A stretch of DNA of 19,506 bases, from positions 1 through 19,506 of the forward strand of contig DGQS01000109.1 in assembly GCA_002389785.1 (NCBI GenBank), in the 5' to 3' direction. The position numbers were made by a program, and so were the translations under genes. Below are positions 6,716 to 14,703 of the stretch, in pieces; the first letter of the stretch is position 1; every line of letters begins with the position of its first letter. Under the pieces are notes generated by a model. The model saw only the letters and a list, made by a program, of their open reading frames with translations. It did not search any database and had not been told where the DNA came from. The DNA is from Bacteroidetes bacterium UBA4408. Its GTDB lineage: Bacteria > Bacteroidota > Bacteroidia > UBA4408.

Positions 6716-8956
6716 ATGAAAATTTTACGATTGTTGCTGCTAAGTATTTTATTGCTGTACGGCAAATCACAAGCTCAAACACGCATAAAAGGTGAAGTGT
6801 TTGAAAACAATAAAAACAAAAAAGAACTACTTAGTGGTGTAAATATTCACCTGCAAAATACTGAGCAAGGAACTGTTAGCGACAGTTCCGGGAAGTTTGA
6901 GTTTATTACGGAAAGTATACTACCACTTCATTTAATTGTAAGCTTCGTTGGTTATACCAGCGATACTCTTGAAGTAACTAATGATAATGCTGAGCAACTA
7001 TCAATACAGTTAAAAAGTAGTGTGCAGTTAAAAGAAGCTATAGTTGTTGGCCGTTCCGACGCAACCAACATTTCAACACTAACACCAATAAACACCCTGC
7101 ATATTTCGGGAGCCGAATTGTTGAAAGCCGCTTGTTGCAATTTATCGGAAAGCTTTGAAACCAATCCGGTGGTAGATGTTAATCAAACGGATGCTGTTAC
7201 CGGAGCAAAGCAAATTCAAATGCTGGGATTAGATGGAATTTACACACAAATTCAAGCCGAAAATGTTCCACTCATTAGAGGTTTATCGGCTAGTTATGGA
7301 TTAAATTTTACTCCCGGACCTTGGATTGAGTCAATTCAAATTAACAAAGGAGTAGGCTCAGTAATCAATGGTTATGAAAGCATTACCGGACAATTGAATA
7401 TTGAATTAAAAAAACCACAAACTGCCGAACCGCTTTTTGTAAATGGCTATGCAAACCATGGAGGAAGAGCTGAACTAAATGTTCAACTTGCGCATCGCTT
7501 TAAAAAAAATGCAAGTTCTGAGTTGTTACTCCATGGTAGTTCACAATTTAATAAAAGCGACCACAACCGGGATGGATTTTTAGATCAACCCTTGTTTAAG
7601 CAATTAAATGGTTACCATCGTTGGCATTTTGGAATTCCAAATAAACTGGAAGCGCAAGTAGGTGTTCGTGCCATTTATGAAGATCGACAAGGAGGACAAA
7701 CGAATTTTAACTTCAAAAAAGATTTTGGTACGAAAAGCTCTTATGGAGTTGGAATTAAGAATACCTTGGTTGAACTATTTACAAAAACAGGTACAATTAA
7801 TCGCGCGAAACCCTACCAAAGTTTAGCGCTCATTACCTCTACCCGATTGCATTTGCAAAATGCTTATTTTGGAACAACCACTTACGACGCCACTCAACGG
7901 TCATTTTATGCAAACACTATTTATCAAACTATTATTGGCGATACCCGTCACTATATTCGAAGTGGTGTGAGTTTTAATTACAACGATTATTTTGAGAAAA
8001 TGAATGGAATGCCGATACGTACCGAAGAATTGGTGCCCGGTGCTTACGCTGAATATACCTACAACGATTTGCAACAATTTTCGATGGTTGCTGGTATTAG
8101 AGAAGATTATTTGAGCTCACAAGGCTGGCACTTTACACCTCGTTTACACTTAAAATATAATTTTACACAATTAACTTCTCTGCGCTTGAGCGGTGGAAAA
8201 GGTTGGCGAACTGCTCGTATATACGCTGAAAACACAACTGCATTTGTTTCTTCAAGAAAAATAGTTGTTTCGAATAACCTACTTCCTGAAACCGGGTGGA
8301 ATTTCGGTACTAATTTTACACACAAATTCAGATTAGTAGGCCGCGATGCGGTTGTTAATTTTGATTATTACTATACCTTTTTTGAAAACCAGGTAGTAGT
8401 TGACCGAGAAGATGTGCATGAAATTAGATTTTATAATTTGCAGGGTTCCTCGTTTGCACATTATTTACAAGGAGAAATTACATTGGAGCCGATTGCCAAT
8501 TTTACTGTAATGCTGGCCTATAAGCACGCTGAAGCTTTTACGAATTACAGTGGCACCTTGCGTCAGCGTCCTTTTGTGCCACGTGATAAAGGTTTGGTTA
8601 ACATGGAATACAAAAGCGCTAACAAAAAATGGAGTATTAATAGTACTTTTAAGGTAATAGGATATAGTCGAATTCCATCAGGAGGATTAGTACATCATGG
8701 ATATGCAATTGCCGATCGTTCAAAACCATTTGTATTTATTAATTCACAAGTGAGTTACTTTTTACCGAAACTAGACATTTACCTTGGTGCCGAAAACATT
8801 GGAAATTATGTTCAACATCATCCTATCATTGCTTCCGATGAGCCTTTTAGTTCGAGCTTTGATGCTTCACTTGTTTGGGGGCCAACCATGGGAAGATTGT
8901 TTTATTTGGGATTTAGATGGAATCCTTTTTCAGAGAAAAACGCTAACAAACAATAA
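6716..8956 (+). CDS. TonB-dependent outer-membrane receptor, probable copper/heavy-metal type
   Basis: 746 residues: signal peptide 1-20 (ending KSQAQ), CarboxypepD_reg-like domain ~23-105 (IKGEVFE...VSDSSGKFEF...VSFVGYTSDTLEV), plug ~120-235 (LIRGLSASYG, PGPWIESIQINKG, VINGYESITGQLNIE), then a 22-strand-type barrel ending with aromatic FYLGFRWNPF. Receptors of this class import a substrate through the outer membrane using the TonB-ExbBD proton-motive system, which is not in the window. An unusual Cys pair, C140-C141, sits in the plug (LLKAACCNLSESFE). There is no SusD partner, so glycan uptake is unlikely. The neighbours, a Cys-pair protein and an HMA protein, argue for metal, most likely copper. 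The substrate is inferred, the family is certain. Confidence 0.92.
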   Translation: MKILRLLLLSILLLYGKSQAQTRIKGEVFENNKNKKELLSGVNIHLQNTEQGTVSDSSGKFEFITESILPLHLIVSFVGYTSDTLEVTNDNAEQLSIQLKSSVQLKEAIVVGRSDATNISTLTPINTLHISGAELLKAACCNLSESFETNPVVDVNQTDAVTGAKQIQMLGLDGIYTQIQAENVPLIRGLSASYGLNFTPGPWIESIQINKGVGSVINGYESITGQLNIELKKPQTAEPLFVNGYANHGGRAELNVQLAHRFKKNASSELLLHGSSQFNKSDHNRDGFLDQPLFKQLNGYHRWHFGIPNKLEAQVGVRAIYEDRQGGQTNFNFKKDFGTKSSYGVGIKNTLVELFTKTGTINRAKPYQSLALITSTRLHLQNAYFGTTTYDATQRSFYANTIYQTIIGDTRHYIRSGVSFNYNDYFEKMNGMPIRTEELVPGAYAEYTYNDLQQFSMVAGIREDYLSSQGWHFTPRLHLKYNFTQLTSLRLSGGKGWRTARIYAENTTAFVSSRKIVVSNNLLPETGWNFGTNFTHKFRLVGRDAVVNFDYYYTFFENQVVVDREDVHEIRFYNLQGSSFAHYLQGEITLEPIANFTVMLAYKHAEAFTNYSGTLRQRPFVPRDKGLVNMEYKSANKKWSINSTFKVIGYSRIPSGGLVHHGYAIADRSKPFVFINSQVSYFLPKLDIYLGAENIGNYVQHHPIIASDEPFSSSFDASLVWGPTMGRLFYLGFRWNPFSEKNANKQ

Positions 8957-9011
8957 ACAATTTTAACTATTAATTTTAATTACTAATTCATACAACTAAC
9001 ACTTCTCAAAA

Positions 9012-9356
9012 ATGAAAAAAATACTAAGCATCACCTTGCTGTTAATTTGCTCCTATACTTTTGCGCAAAACAAAAAATCAGCCGTACTTGTAATAAAAAC
9101 TTCTGCAGAATGCGATCAATGTAAAAAGCGCATTGAATCGAATTTGATGTATGAAAAAGGAGTAAAGTTTTGCAAACTCGACGTTCCGAGCAAGAATTTA
9201 ACGGTGACTTACAATCCTGAAAAAATTCAGCCCGAACAACTTAAAAAAGCGATTAGTAAATTGGGATATGATGCCGATGAACTAAAGGCTGATTCGCTCG
9301 CCTATTCTAAATTACCGGAATGTTGTAAAAGTGGGAATGGGAATCATCATGAATGA
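9012..9356 (+). CDS. Periplasmic heavy-metal-associated (HMA) domain protein
   Basis: 114 residues: signal peptide ~1-19 (MKKILSITLL..SYTFAQ) and one ferredoxin-like HMA domain (~23-95). The metal loop reads SAECDQCKK, giving the CxxC pair C34/C37 used by copper chaperones and copper ATPase domains to bind Cu(I). The second half has the usual VTYNPEKIQPEQLKKAISKLGYDA. The C-terminal tail ECCKSGNGNHHE adds a second Cys pair (C104-C105) and two His, a possible extra metal site. It starts 55 bp after the receptor stop, on the same strand. Because it carries a signal peptide, it acts outside the cytoplasm, probably receiving metal from the receptor or passing it on. Copper is the likely metal; zinc or another soft metal is possible. 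Confidence 0.92.
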   Translation: MKKILSITLLLICSYTFAQNKKSAVLVIKTSAECDQCKKRIESNLMYEKGVKFCKLDVPSKNLTVTYNPEKIQPEQLKKAISKLGYDADELKADSLAYSKLPECCKSGNGNHHE

Positions 9357-9401
9357 TGGTTGAATTATAAAAAATAAATATCTTGCATCAAAATAAAACC
9401 C

Positions 9402-11489
9402 ATGAACAAGCTATTTACTTTACTTGCTTTTATTATTCCAGGATATGCAATGGCACAATGCACTACCACAAATGGTATAGGCTGTCAGTGTCCCGATGGT
9501 ATTTCAACCAATTGTGATTTATTGCCGGATATAATGGTAAGTGAGTATGCTTTTCAAACTTATCAGGGAGGCCCCAATGAGTATCCACAAACAAATGCCG
9601 GAACTAGTGTTACAGGTCAGGGTCCCGACGATGGGCGATTGCGTTTATCTGCCTCTACTCCAAATGTTGGGAGAGGCGCATTAGAAATTCGCGCAGTAGA
9701 TGCAAGTGGTAAACGTTGGTTTATTTGTGGAACCGATACATTTTCAATTAACGACCCCAATGCCAACACGCAATTTACTTGTCCAAACGGAAATCCTAAT
9801 CCTCGCCAATTGCTAAAACAACGGGTGTACCATAAAAACGGGAATGCCATGACTTATACCGAGCGTTTTGCAGGAAGCATGACTTATCATCCTACCCATG
9901 GGCATTACCATGTTGACGATTGGGAAATTATGACCATTCGTATTCAAGATACTTCGGAAGCTAATCCATTAAAATGGCCCATCGTTGGAACCGGTCATAA
10001 AGTAGGATTTTGTGTAGAAGATTATCAAAGTTGCGCTACTGCCAATGGACATTGTAAAGATTCTTTAGGTAACACTATTACCAACAACATTATTAATTTA
10101 GGACATGGTGGTGGAAACTATGGGTGCGGAAATATTTTTCAGGGAATTACTGTTGGATATACCGATATTTATTGGGAAACATTGGATGGTCAATGGATCT
10201 ACATTGCACCGGGAACTTGCAACGGTCAATATTACGTAGTAATTCAGGTTGATCCACAGAACTTTTTTCTAGAATCAAATGAAAACAATAACTACTTTGC
10301 ATCACCCATTCAACTTACCCAGCAAAACCCGGCTGGTAGTCCGGTTATTGAAATACAATCGAATAAAAATTCTGCCACAGTTTGTGCCGGCGATAGTGTT
10401 GAATTAACTGCTACTGCAGGCTCATCCATTTTGTGGAGCACCGGTGCAACAACTCAAAAAATTAAAGTTCCTTCCAGCAATGCCACATACACAGTGCATG
10501 TTACCAATTATTGCGGAACCGATTCGGCAAGTTATACATTAAGTGAAGTACCTGCTTCTGCAACACCTGTTACTACAGGCGATACAGTGTATGTATCCGG
10601 AAATGCCACATTAATAGCCAATGGAAATGGTACTATAAAATGGTACAATGCTGCCGGTAATTACCTAGCAAAAGGCGATACCTTTGTTACACCAACCATT
10701 ACTTCTTCAACAACCTATTATGCCGAAAATTCGGTAACACACATCGATACTGCCTTTGCTTATCCGCATACCAATGCACTTGGGGCAGCCAATTATGTAA
10801 ACACCGCACAGTACGAGCTATTTTATGCCAATGTTGATTTTGATTTGTTGCGTGTAAAAATATATGCACAAAATGCGGGAACCATTACAGTGCAACTCAC
10901 CAACAATGTGGGTACTGTTTTGCAAAGCACTACAGCTAGTGTAATTGCAGGATTAAATTACGTAAATTTAAATTTTTCGGTTGTGGGTGGGAGCTATTAT
11001 CGATTAACTTATCCGGGAGGAAGTGTGTATATGTTACGCAACAATTCGGCGAATGTTAGTTATCCTTATGGTGTACCGGGTGTAGTTACTTTAACCGGTT
11101 CATCGGCAGGTGCTTCGTATTATTACTTTTTTTACGATTGGAAAATTGCTACTGCATCAAGTACTTGTCCAAGCCCCAGAGTTCCTGTTTTGGCTTATGT
11201 TGATGTAACTACCGATATGTCAAAATATATTTTGTTTGACCGTTCATTAAGTGTATATCCTAATCCTTCAAAAGGAATTTTCACACTCGAATTTAATTCG
11301 CCGGTAAATGCAGCAACTACAGTTCAAATTTCGGATATTGTTGGTCGAGTAATTTCAGAACAGCAGCTGGTTTCAGCTCAAGGACGTTCAGTTGTTTCGT
11401 TAACTACTGTGCCATTGCAAAAAGGAGTTTATTCGTTGCGGGTTACCAGTGATAAAAAGCACTATTTCAGGAAGCTGATAGTAGAGTAA
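9402..11489 (+). CDS. Secreted lysyl-oxidase-like cuproenzyme with Ig-like domains and T9SS sorting domain
   Basis: 695 residues: signal peptide 1-19 (ending GYAMAQ), lysyl oxidase-like domain ~38-300 (Pfam PF01186 type), Ig-like domains (~313-380 and ~390-445), a beta-rich region to ~590, and a type A T9SS sorting domain (~616-695, VYPNPSKG, GVYSLRV). Lysyl oxidases oxidise peptidyl lysine to aldehyde using Cu(II) and a lysine tyrosylquinone made from a Lys and a Tyr. The copper motif appears as YHPTHGHYHVDDW (H163, H166, H168, H170), matching the WHxCHxHYH pattern. GHKVGFCVED places K200 at the cofactor Lys, and DIYWETLDGQW places Y257 at the cofactor Tyr. VDPQNFFLESNENNNYF matches the end of the domain. 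It lies 45 bp after the HMA gene without an obvious terminator between them. The natural substrate (protein, peptide or amine) is unknown. Confidence 0.88.
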   Translation: MNKLFTLLAFIIPGYAMAQCTTTNGIGCQCPDGISTNCDLLPDIMVSEYAFQTYQGGPNEYPQTNAGTSVTGQGPDDGRLRLSASTPNVGRGALEIRAVDASGKRWFICGTDTFSINDPNANTQFTCPNGNPNPRQLLKQRVYHKNGNAMTYTERFAGSMTYHPTHGHYHVDDWEIMTIRIQDTSEANPLKWPIVGTGHKVGFCVEDYQSCATANGHCKDSLGNTITNNIINLGHGGGNYGCGNIFQGITVGYTDIYWETLDGQWIYIAPGTCNGQYYVVIQVDPQNFFLESNENNNYFASPIQLTQQNPAGSPVIEIQSNKNSATVCAGDSVELTATAGSSILWSTGATTQKIKVPSSNATYTVHVTNYCGTDSASYTLSEVPASATPVTTGDTVYVSGNATLIANGNGTIKWYNAAGNYLAKGDTFVTPTITSSTTYYAENSVTHIDTAFAYPHTNALGAANYVNTAQYELFYANVDFDLLRVKIYAQNAGTITVQLTNNVGTVLQSTTASVIAGLNYVNLNFSVVGGSYYRLTYPGGSVYMLRNNSANVSYPYGVPGVVTLTGSSAGASYYYFFYDWKIATASSTCPSPRVPVLAYVDVTTDMSKYILFDRSLSVYPNPSKGIFTLEFNSPVNAATTVQISDIVGRVISEQQLVSAQGRSVVSLTTVPLQKGVYSLRVTSDKKHYFRKLIVE

Positions 11490-11502
11490 GTTACGCTACT
11501 AT
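11478..11502. terminator. Near-palindromic hairpin spanning the lysyl-oxidase-like gene stop
   Basis: ATAGTAG (11478-11484) and CTACTAT (11496-11502) pair perfectly. Inside them GTAA and TTAC also pair across an A/G mismatch, so 25 bases are almost palindromic and include the TAA stop. It could act in both directions between the convergent lysyl-oxidase-like and recO genes, but no proper T-tract follows, so terminator function is uncertain. Confidence 0.35.
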
Positions 11503-11561
11503 TTACACTGCTAAATAAAGCCACTAAAAGGATTTCTATTGAATGAGAATGCCATTGTTCA

Positions 11562-12263
11562 TCATTGATGAATCTGATAAAGAACATCGAGTGACTTGAT
11601 GTTTTTGAATCCTTCTAAATGCAACTCAAAATACAGCATCAGTTTAGCCAGCAGAGTTTTTCGCTCTTCGCGATTCAAAGCTGTTTGCTGCTTCAAATTC
11701 AGGGTGTTGTAGAGTAACCGGGCCTGTTCAGTATCAAGCGAAAGTGGACTTATGTGGCTTGTAAATGTTCCTTCTTGTAAATCGAAATACGGTTCAGTTA
11801 AACTCCATTTACCCTGCGGGTAAAATCCTAAATAGCGTGTAAAACCTACTAAAAAATTTAAGTGGAAATTGGGATTCAAAGGTTCCGTAATTTCGAGTTC
11901 GAGGATACTTTTATGCAGAAAAGTAAATAGGTCCGTATTGGCTTCTTCTTCCCGAATTGCCTTATAAATTACTTCGTTTAAAAACAACAAAACAGCACCT
12001 TTGCTAAAATCGGTATGCACTTTCAACAGGGGGGCTACAAGTTGAATTTCCTTGGGTCGAATTAATTTAGTTCCTTCTTTATGATTGGCATGGAGTTCGA
12101 GTAAACTTAGGGGTAAAAAAAAAGCAGCTTTTGATTTCTTTCCATGCACACCGCCAATGATATATGTTTTTAAACCGAATTGCTCGGTATAACATTTTAC
12201 AATGAGGCTATTTTCCGCATATTTAGTTGCTTTAAGTACAATTGCTTTAGTACTGCTCAACAT
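11562..12263 (-). CDS. recO: DNA repair/recombination mediator RecO
   Basis: A cytoplasmic 233-residue protein of normal RecO length. The N-terminal OB fold (~1-80) has the family pattern KAIVLKATKYAENSLIVKCYTEQFG followed by GVHGKKSK, the basic DNA-binding turn. The C-terminal part is helical (~85-233), with FLVGFTRYLGFYPQG in the middle. RecO binds SSB-coated single-stranded DNA and, with RecR, loads RecA in the RecFOR pathway. The Cys-rich zinc motif of some RecO proteins is absent; it is missing from many Bacteroidota RecO sequences, so this is not a sign of damage. The gene starts 9 bp after the porZ stop on the same strand, which implies co-transcription with porZ. High confidence. Confidence 0.93.
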   Translation of the reverse strand: MLSSTKAIVLKATKYAENSLIVKCYTEQFGLKTYIIGGVHGKKSKAAFFLPLSLLELHANHKEGTKLIRPKEIQLVAPLLKVHTDFSKGAVLLFLNEVIYKAIREEEANTDLFTFLHKSILELEITEPLNPNFHLNFLVGFTRYLGFYPQGKWSLTEPYFDLQEGTFTSHISPLSLDTEQARLLYNTLNLKQQTALNREERKTLLAKLMLYFELHLEGFKNIKSLDVLYQIHQ

Positions 12264-12272
12264 GCGGCTTCA

Positions 12273-14618
12273 TTAATTAACTATTAAAATTTTAGTTGAA
12301 CATGATTCAGAACCATCGGCAGCTGTGCTAAATACCATGTATACACCCGATGCAGCTTTCTCGCCTTTCAAATTTTTTCCGTTCCAAATAGCTTGACCAC
12401 CTAATGCTTTAGTTTGATAGATTAAGGATCCACTCACGTCGGTAATTTTTACGCTAGCATCTTGGGTTAATCCTTTAATTGCTACAACCCCTTCATACTT
12501 ATTGTATACAGGATTAGGGAAAGCAAAAATATCACAGCTTTCAACACCTTCGGTAGCCGTGCTTCGGTACGAAATAATTCCTAAATCGGTGCCTATAAAT
12601 ACTTCCCCGTCTTCGGGATTAATTGCCAAAGAACTAATTCCATTTGAAAACAAAGGACTGTTTTCTTTTGTAAAATGCTCAAGTTGCTGAGTACCGTCAC
12701 TACTCATAAAATAAACGCCGCTATTGAGTGTGCCAATCCATTTTCGGTTAGCACCATCAACAGCTATTGCTGTAACTATTTCAGTTTCGAGCAAGTATTG
12801 AATATTACCATCCTGCTCAATTTTAATTTGTTGCGCATCGTAATTTTCGTTCGAAAAAACAGCGTCAGGTGAATAAAACACACAAATTCCTTTGTCGGTT
12901 CCAACCCAAACTTCGCCATTTTTGTCTTCCGCAATTGAAAAAATTTCGGAACCACAAATTGCACCTCTGCCCGGACTGAATGTAAGTTTCTTTACCTTAT
13001 CGTCATTCACATAATCGAGTGTATTGTTGTCGTCAAACACTAAAATTCCAGGTTCATTCGTTGCACGAGGCAGCACTACCCATTTTTTATTGGATTGAGT
13101 AATAAGCAATGCACCTGCATCGCGCGCTGTAATTTCCGAATTGATGGTTGTATTGAAACTTTTCCAAGTACCGTCCTTTTTAAATACATTTAGAAGCGTG
13201 CTAGTAAATGGATTCACAACCCATAAATTTCCTTCGCTATCATAGCTCAATCCACTAACCCAAACGCCGGGATTTTCAGGTCGGTACTTTATGGTGCTAT
13301 TGGTATTGTTGTAAATTTTGACAATTTGTTCGGTATTGCTATCAAACTCAATCAAACCCTGATACCAGGAAGTGGCAAAAACACGACTTGGATTGGTTGG
13401 GCTTTGCAATACATACAGCATATCTTTTGCAAACTGAATTGTTGAATCTCTTACAAACTGCGCCGATTTTGACGCCCAGGTATTGTCGATAAAAGATGAA
13501 ATACCTTCCTCGTGCCCTACTCCACTCCAGGCATCATCAACTCCACCGGGAGCAACCCATAGTCGATTTTGAGAATAACTCATTGAATACACATTGTTTG
13601 TGATAGGGCCGGATGGCGATCGATATATAAAATGATACGGAACATCATTTTCAACAAGTCCACTGCGTAAATCAGCAATCCAGGTGCTGTTATCTTTATC
13701 AACCAACACATCGTTAGGTGCTGCAAAAAAAGGATATTTATTAGGGTAATTGTAGCCCCCGCCTAAAAAGTTTACTTGATTTTTATTAACGTCTCTCACA
13801 CTGGTACCATAAGGATACAGGATGAACAAATTATTTCCATATACACGCAAACGAACCCTTTCAAGTACCTCGTTATCGTAAGGACTCCACTTATTGCTAT
13901 CAACATCGCACTGGTAAATTTTTCCGGGTTTTACGGGTTTGTTTACGATAAACTTATGATCGTATACCACTATCGAATTGTAGGTAGTAGTAGGCAATCC
14001 GGTTCGTTTTTTCCAATTTGTTGGATTGGCTAGGTTGGGATTATTCTTAGCAGCATAGTAAATTCCTTGATCGGTGGCCGCATAAAATGTATCGCGAAAC
14101 AACATTAGATCGTTCACATTTTGGTTAATGATGGCAAGGTAATAAGTATCCTTAATTTCCTTCTTCACTAAATCAAGCACTACAATTCCAAAGCCGCAAC
14201 CCAGGTACACATAAGTATCACCAATGTAAATGGTATTAATGTTTTTACTGCCCGACATGGTGCTTCGCTTGATATCGGCAATGTTCAATATTCGATCGTT
14301 TTGAATTAAGTCGATATTAGCATTGGAGTAAGCCACTATTAACGTGCGTGTTCGCGCATCGTAGTTGATGGTATTAATGCCTACATCCGACAAGCCATTC
14401 ACTTTACTTACACGATTGCTGCTGCCATCGGTTTTGTCATAGTAAAATAAATTACCATCGGCCACGCAGTAAATGCGATTTTCGGCTTCAGCTATTCGTG
14501 TGGCTTTGTTATACGATAAATGATCGCGCCAATGCCCAATTGCTATCTGTGCTTGCAAGGTATAGGTAGCAATACAAAGCAAAATGGTTAAGAGAAAGTA
14601 ATTGTAAGTAATTTTCAT
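12273..14618 (-). CDS. porZ: T9SS protein PorZ (A-LPS delivery to the sortase complex)
   Basis: 781 residues with a signal peptide ~1-23 (ending TLQAQ), directly followed by IGHWRDHLSYNKA, the hallmark start of PorZ. Two regions rich in propeller-like blades follow (for example NRIYCVADGNLFYYD, VWVGTDKGICVF, KWIGTLNSGVYF, VFIGTDLGIISY). A C-terminal sorting-type domain spans ~695-781 (FAFPNPVYN, VKITDVSG, ASGVYMVFS). In Porphyromonas gingivalis PorZ, at 776 residues, is a surface protein of the attachment complex with PorU, PorV and PorQ, and helps supply anionic LPS for attaching T9SS cargo. The start at 14618 is fixed by the signal peptide and by a TAAATTTG box (14624-14631) 5 bp upstream. 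The recO gene follows at 9 bp. The window also holds T9SS cargo genes, but no other secretion-machinery gene. Confidence 0.92.
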   Translation of the reverse strand: MKITYNYFLLTILLCIATYTLQAQIAIGHWRDHLSYNKATRIAEAENRIYCVADGNLFYYDKTDGSSNRVSKVNGLSDVGINTINYDARTRTLIVAYSNANIDLIQNDRILNIADIKRSTMSGSKNINTIYIGDTYVYLGCGFGIVVLDLVKKEIKDTYYLAIINQNVNDLMLFRDTFYAATDQGIYYAAKNNPNLANPTNWKKRTGLPTTTYNSIVVYDHKFIVNKPVKPGKIYQCDVDSNKWSPYDNEVLERVRLRVYGNNLFILYPYGTSVRDVNKNQVNFLGGGYNYPNKYPFFAAPNDVLVDKDNSTWIADLRSGLVENDVPYHFIYRSPSGPITNNVYSMSYSQNRLWVAPGGVDDAWSGVGHEEGISSFIDNTWASKSAQFVRDSTIQFAKDMLYVLQSPTNPSRVFATSWYQGLIEFDSNTEQIVKIYNNTNSTIKYRPENPGVWVSGLSYDSEGNLWVVNPFTSTLLNVFKKDGTWKSFNTTINSEITARDAGALLITQSNKKWVVLPRATNEPGILVFDDNNTLDYVNDDKVKKLTFSPGRGAICGSEIFSIAEDKNGEVWVGTDKGICVFYSPDAVFSNENYDAQQIKIEQDGNIQYLLETEIVTAIAVDGANRKWIGTLNSGVYFMSSDGTQQLEHFTKENSPLFSNGISSLAINPEDGEVFIGTDLGIISYRSTATEGVESCDIFAFPNPVYNKYEGVVAIKGLTQDASVKITDVSGSLIYQTKALGGQAIWNGKNLKGEKAASGVYMVFSTAADGSESCSTKILIVN

Positions 14619-14623
14619 TCGCG

Positions 14624-14631
14624 CAAATTTA
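14624..14631 (-). promoter_or_regulatory. Exact TAnnTTTG -7 box directly before porZ
   Basis: On the - strand TAAATTTG (reading 14631 to 14624) is an exact -7 consensus match, with only 5 bases before the porZ ATG at 14618. This again predicts a leaderless or nearly leaderless message. No clear -33 TTTG was found at 19-21 bp. Confidence 0.55.
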
Positions 14632-14703
14632 TTGGTTTTAGCTGATTATTACTAACGCATGAAAGCCTATTTTATTGTATGATTTTATGACTCTGCACTA
14701 GGC

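Noticed and set aside
9360..9386. Separate promoter for the lysyl-oxidase-like gene (TTG at 9360-9362, TATCTTGC at 9379-9386)
   Set aside because: The -7 box lacks one T and the 16-bp spacing is too short for the consensus; kept only as a possibility.
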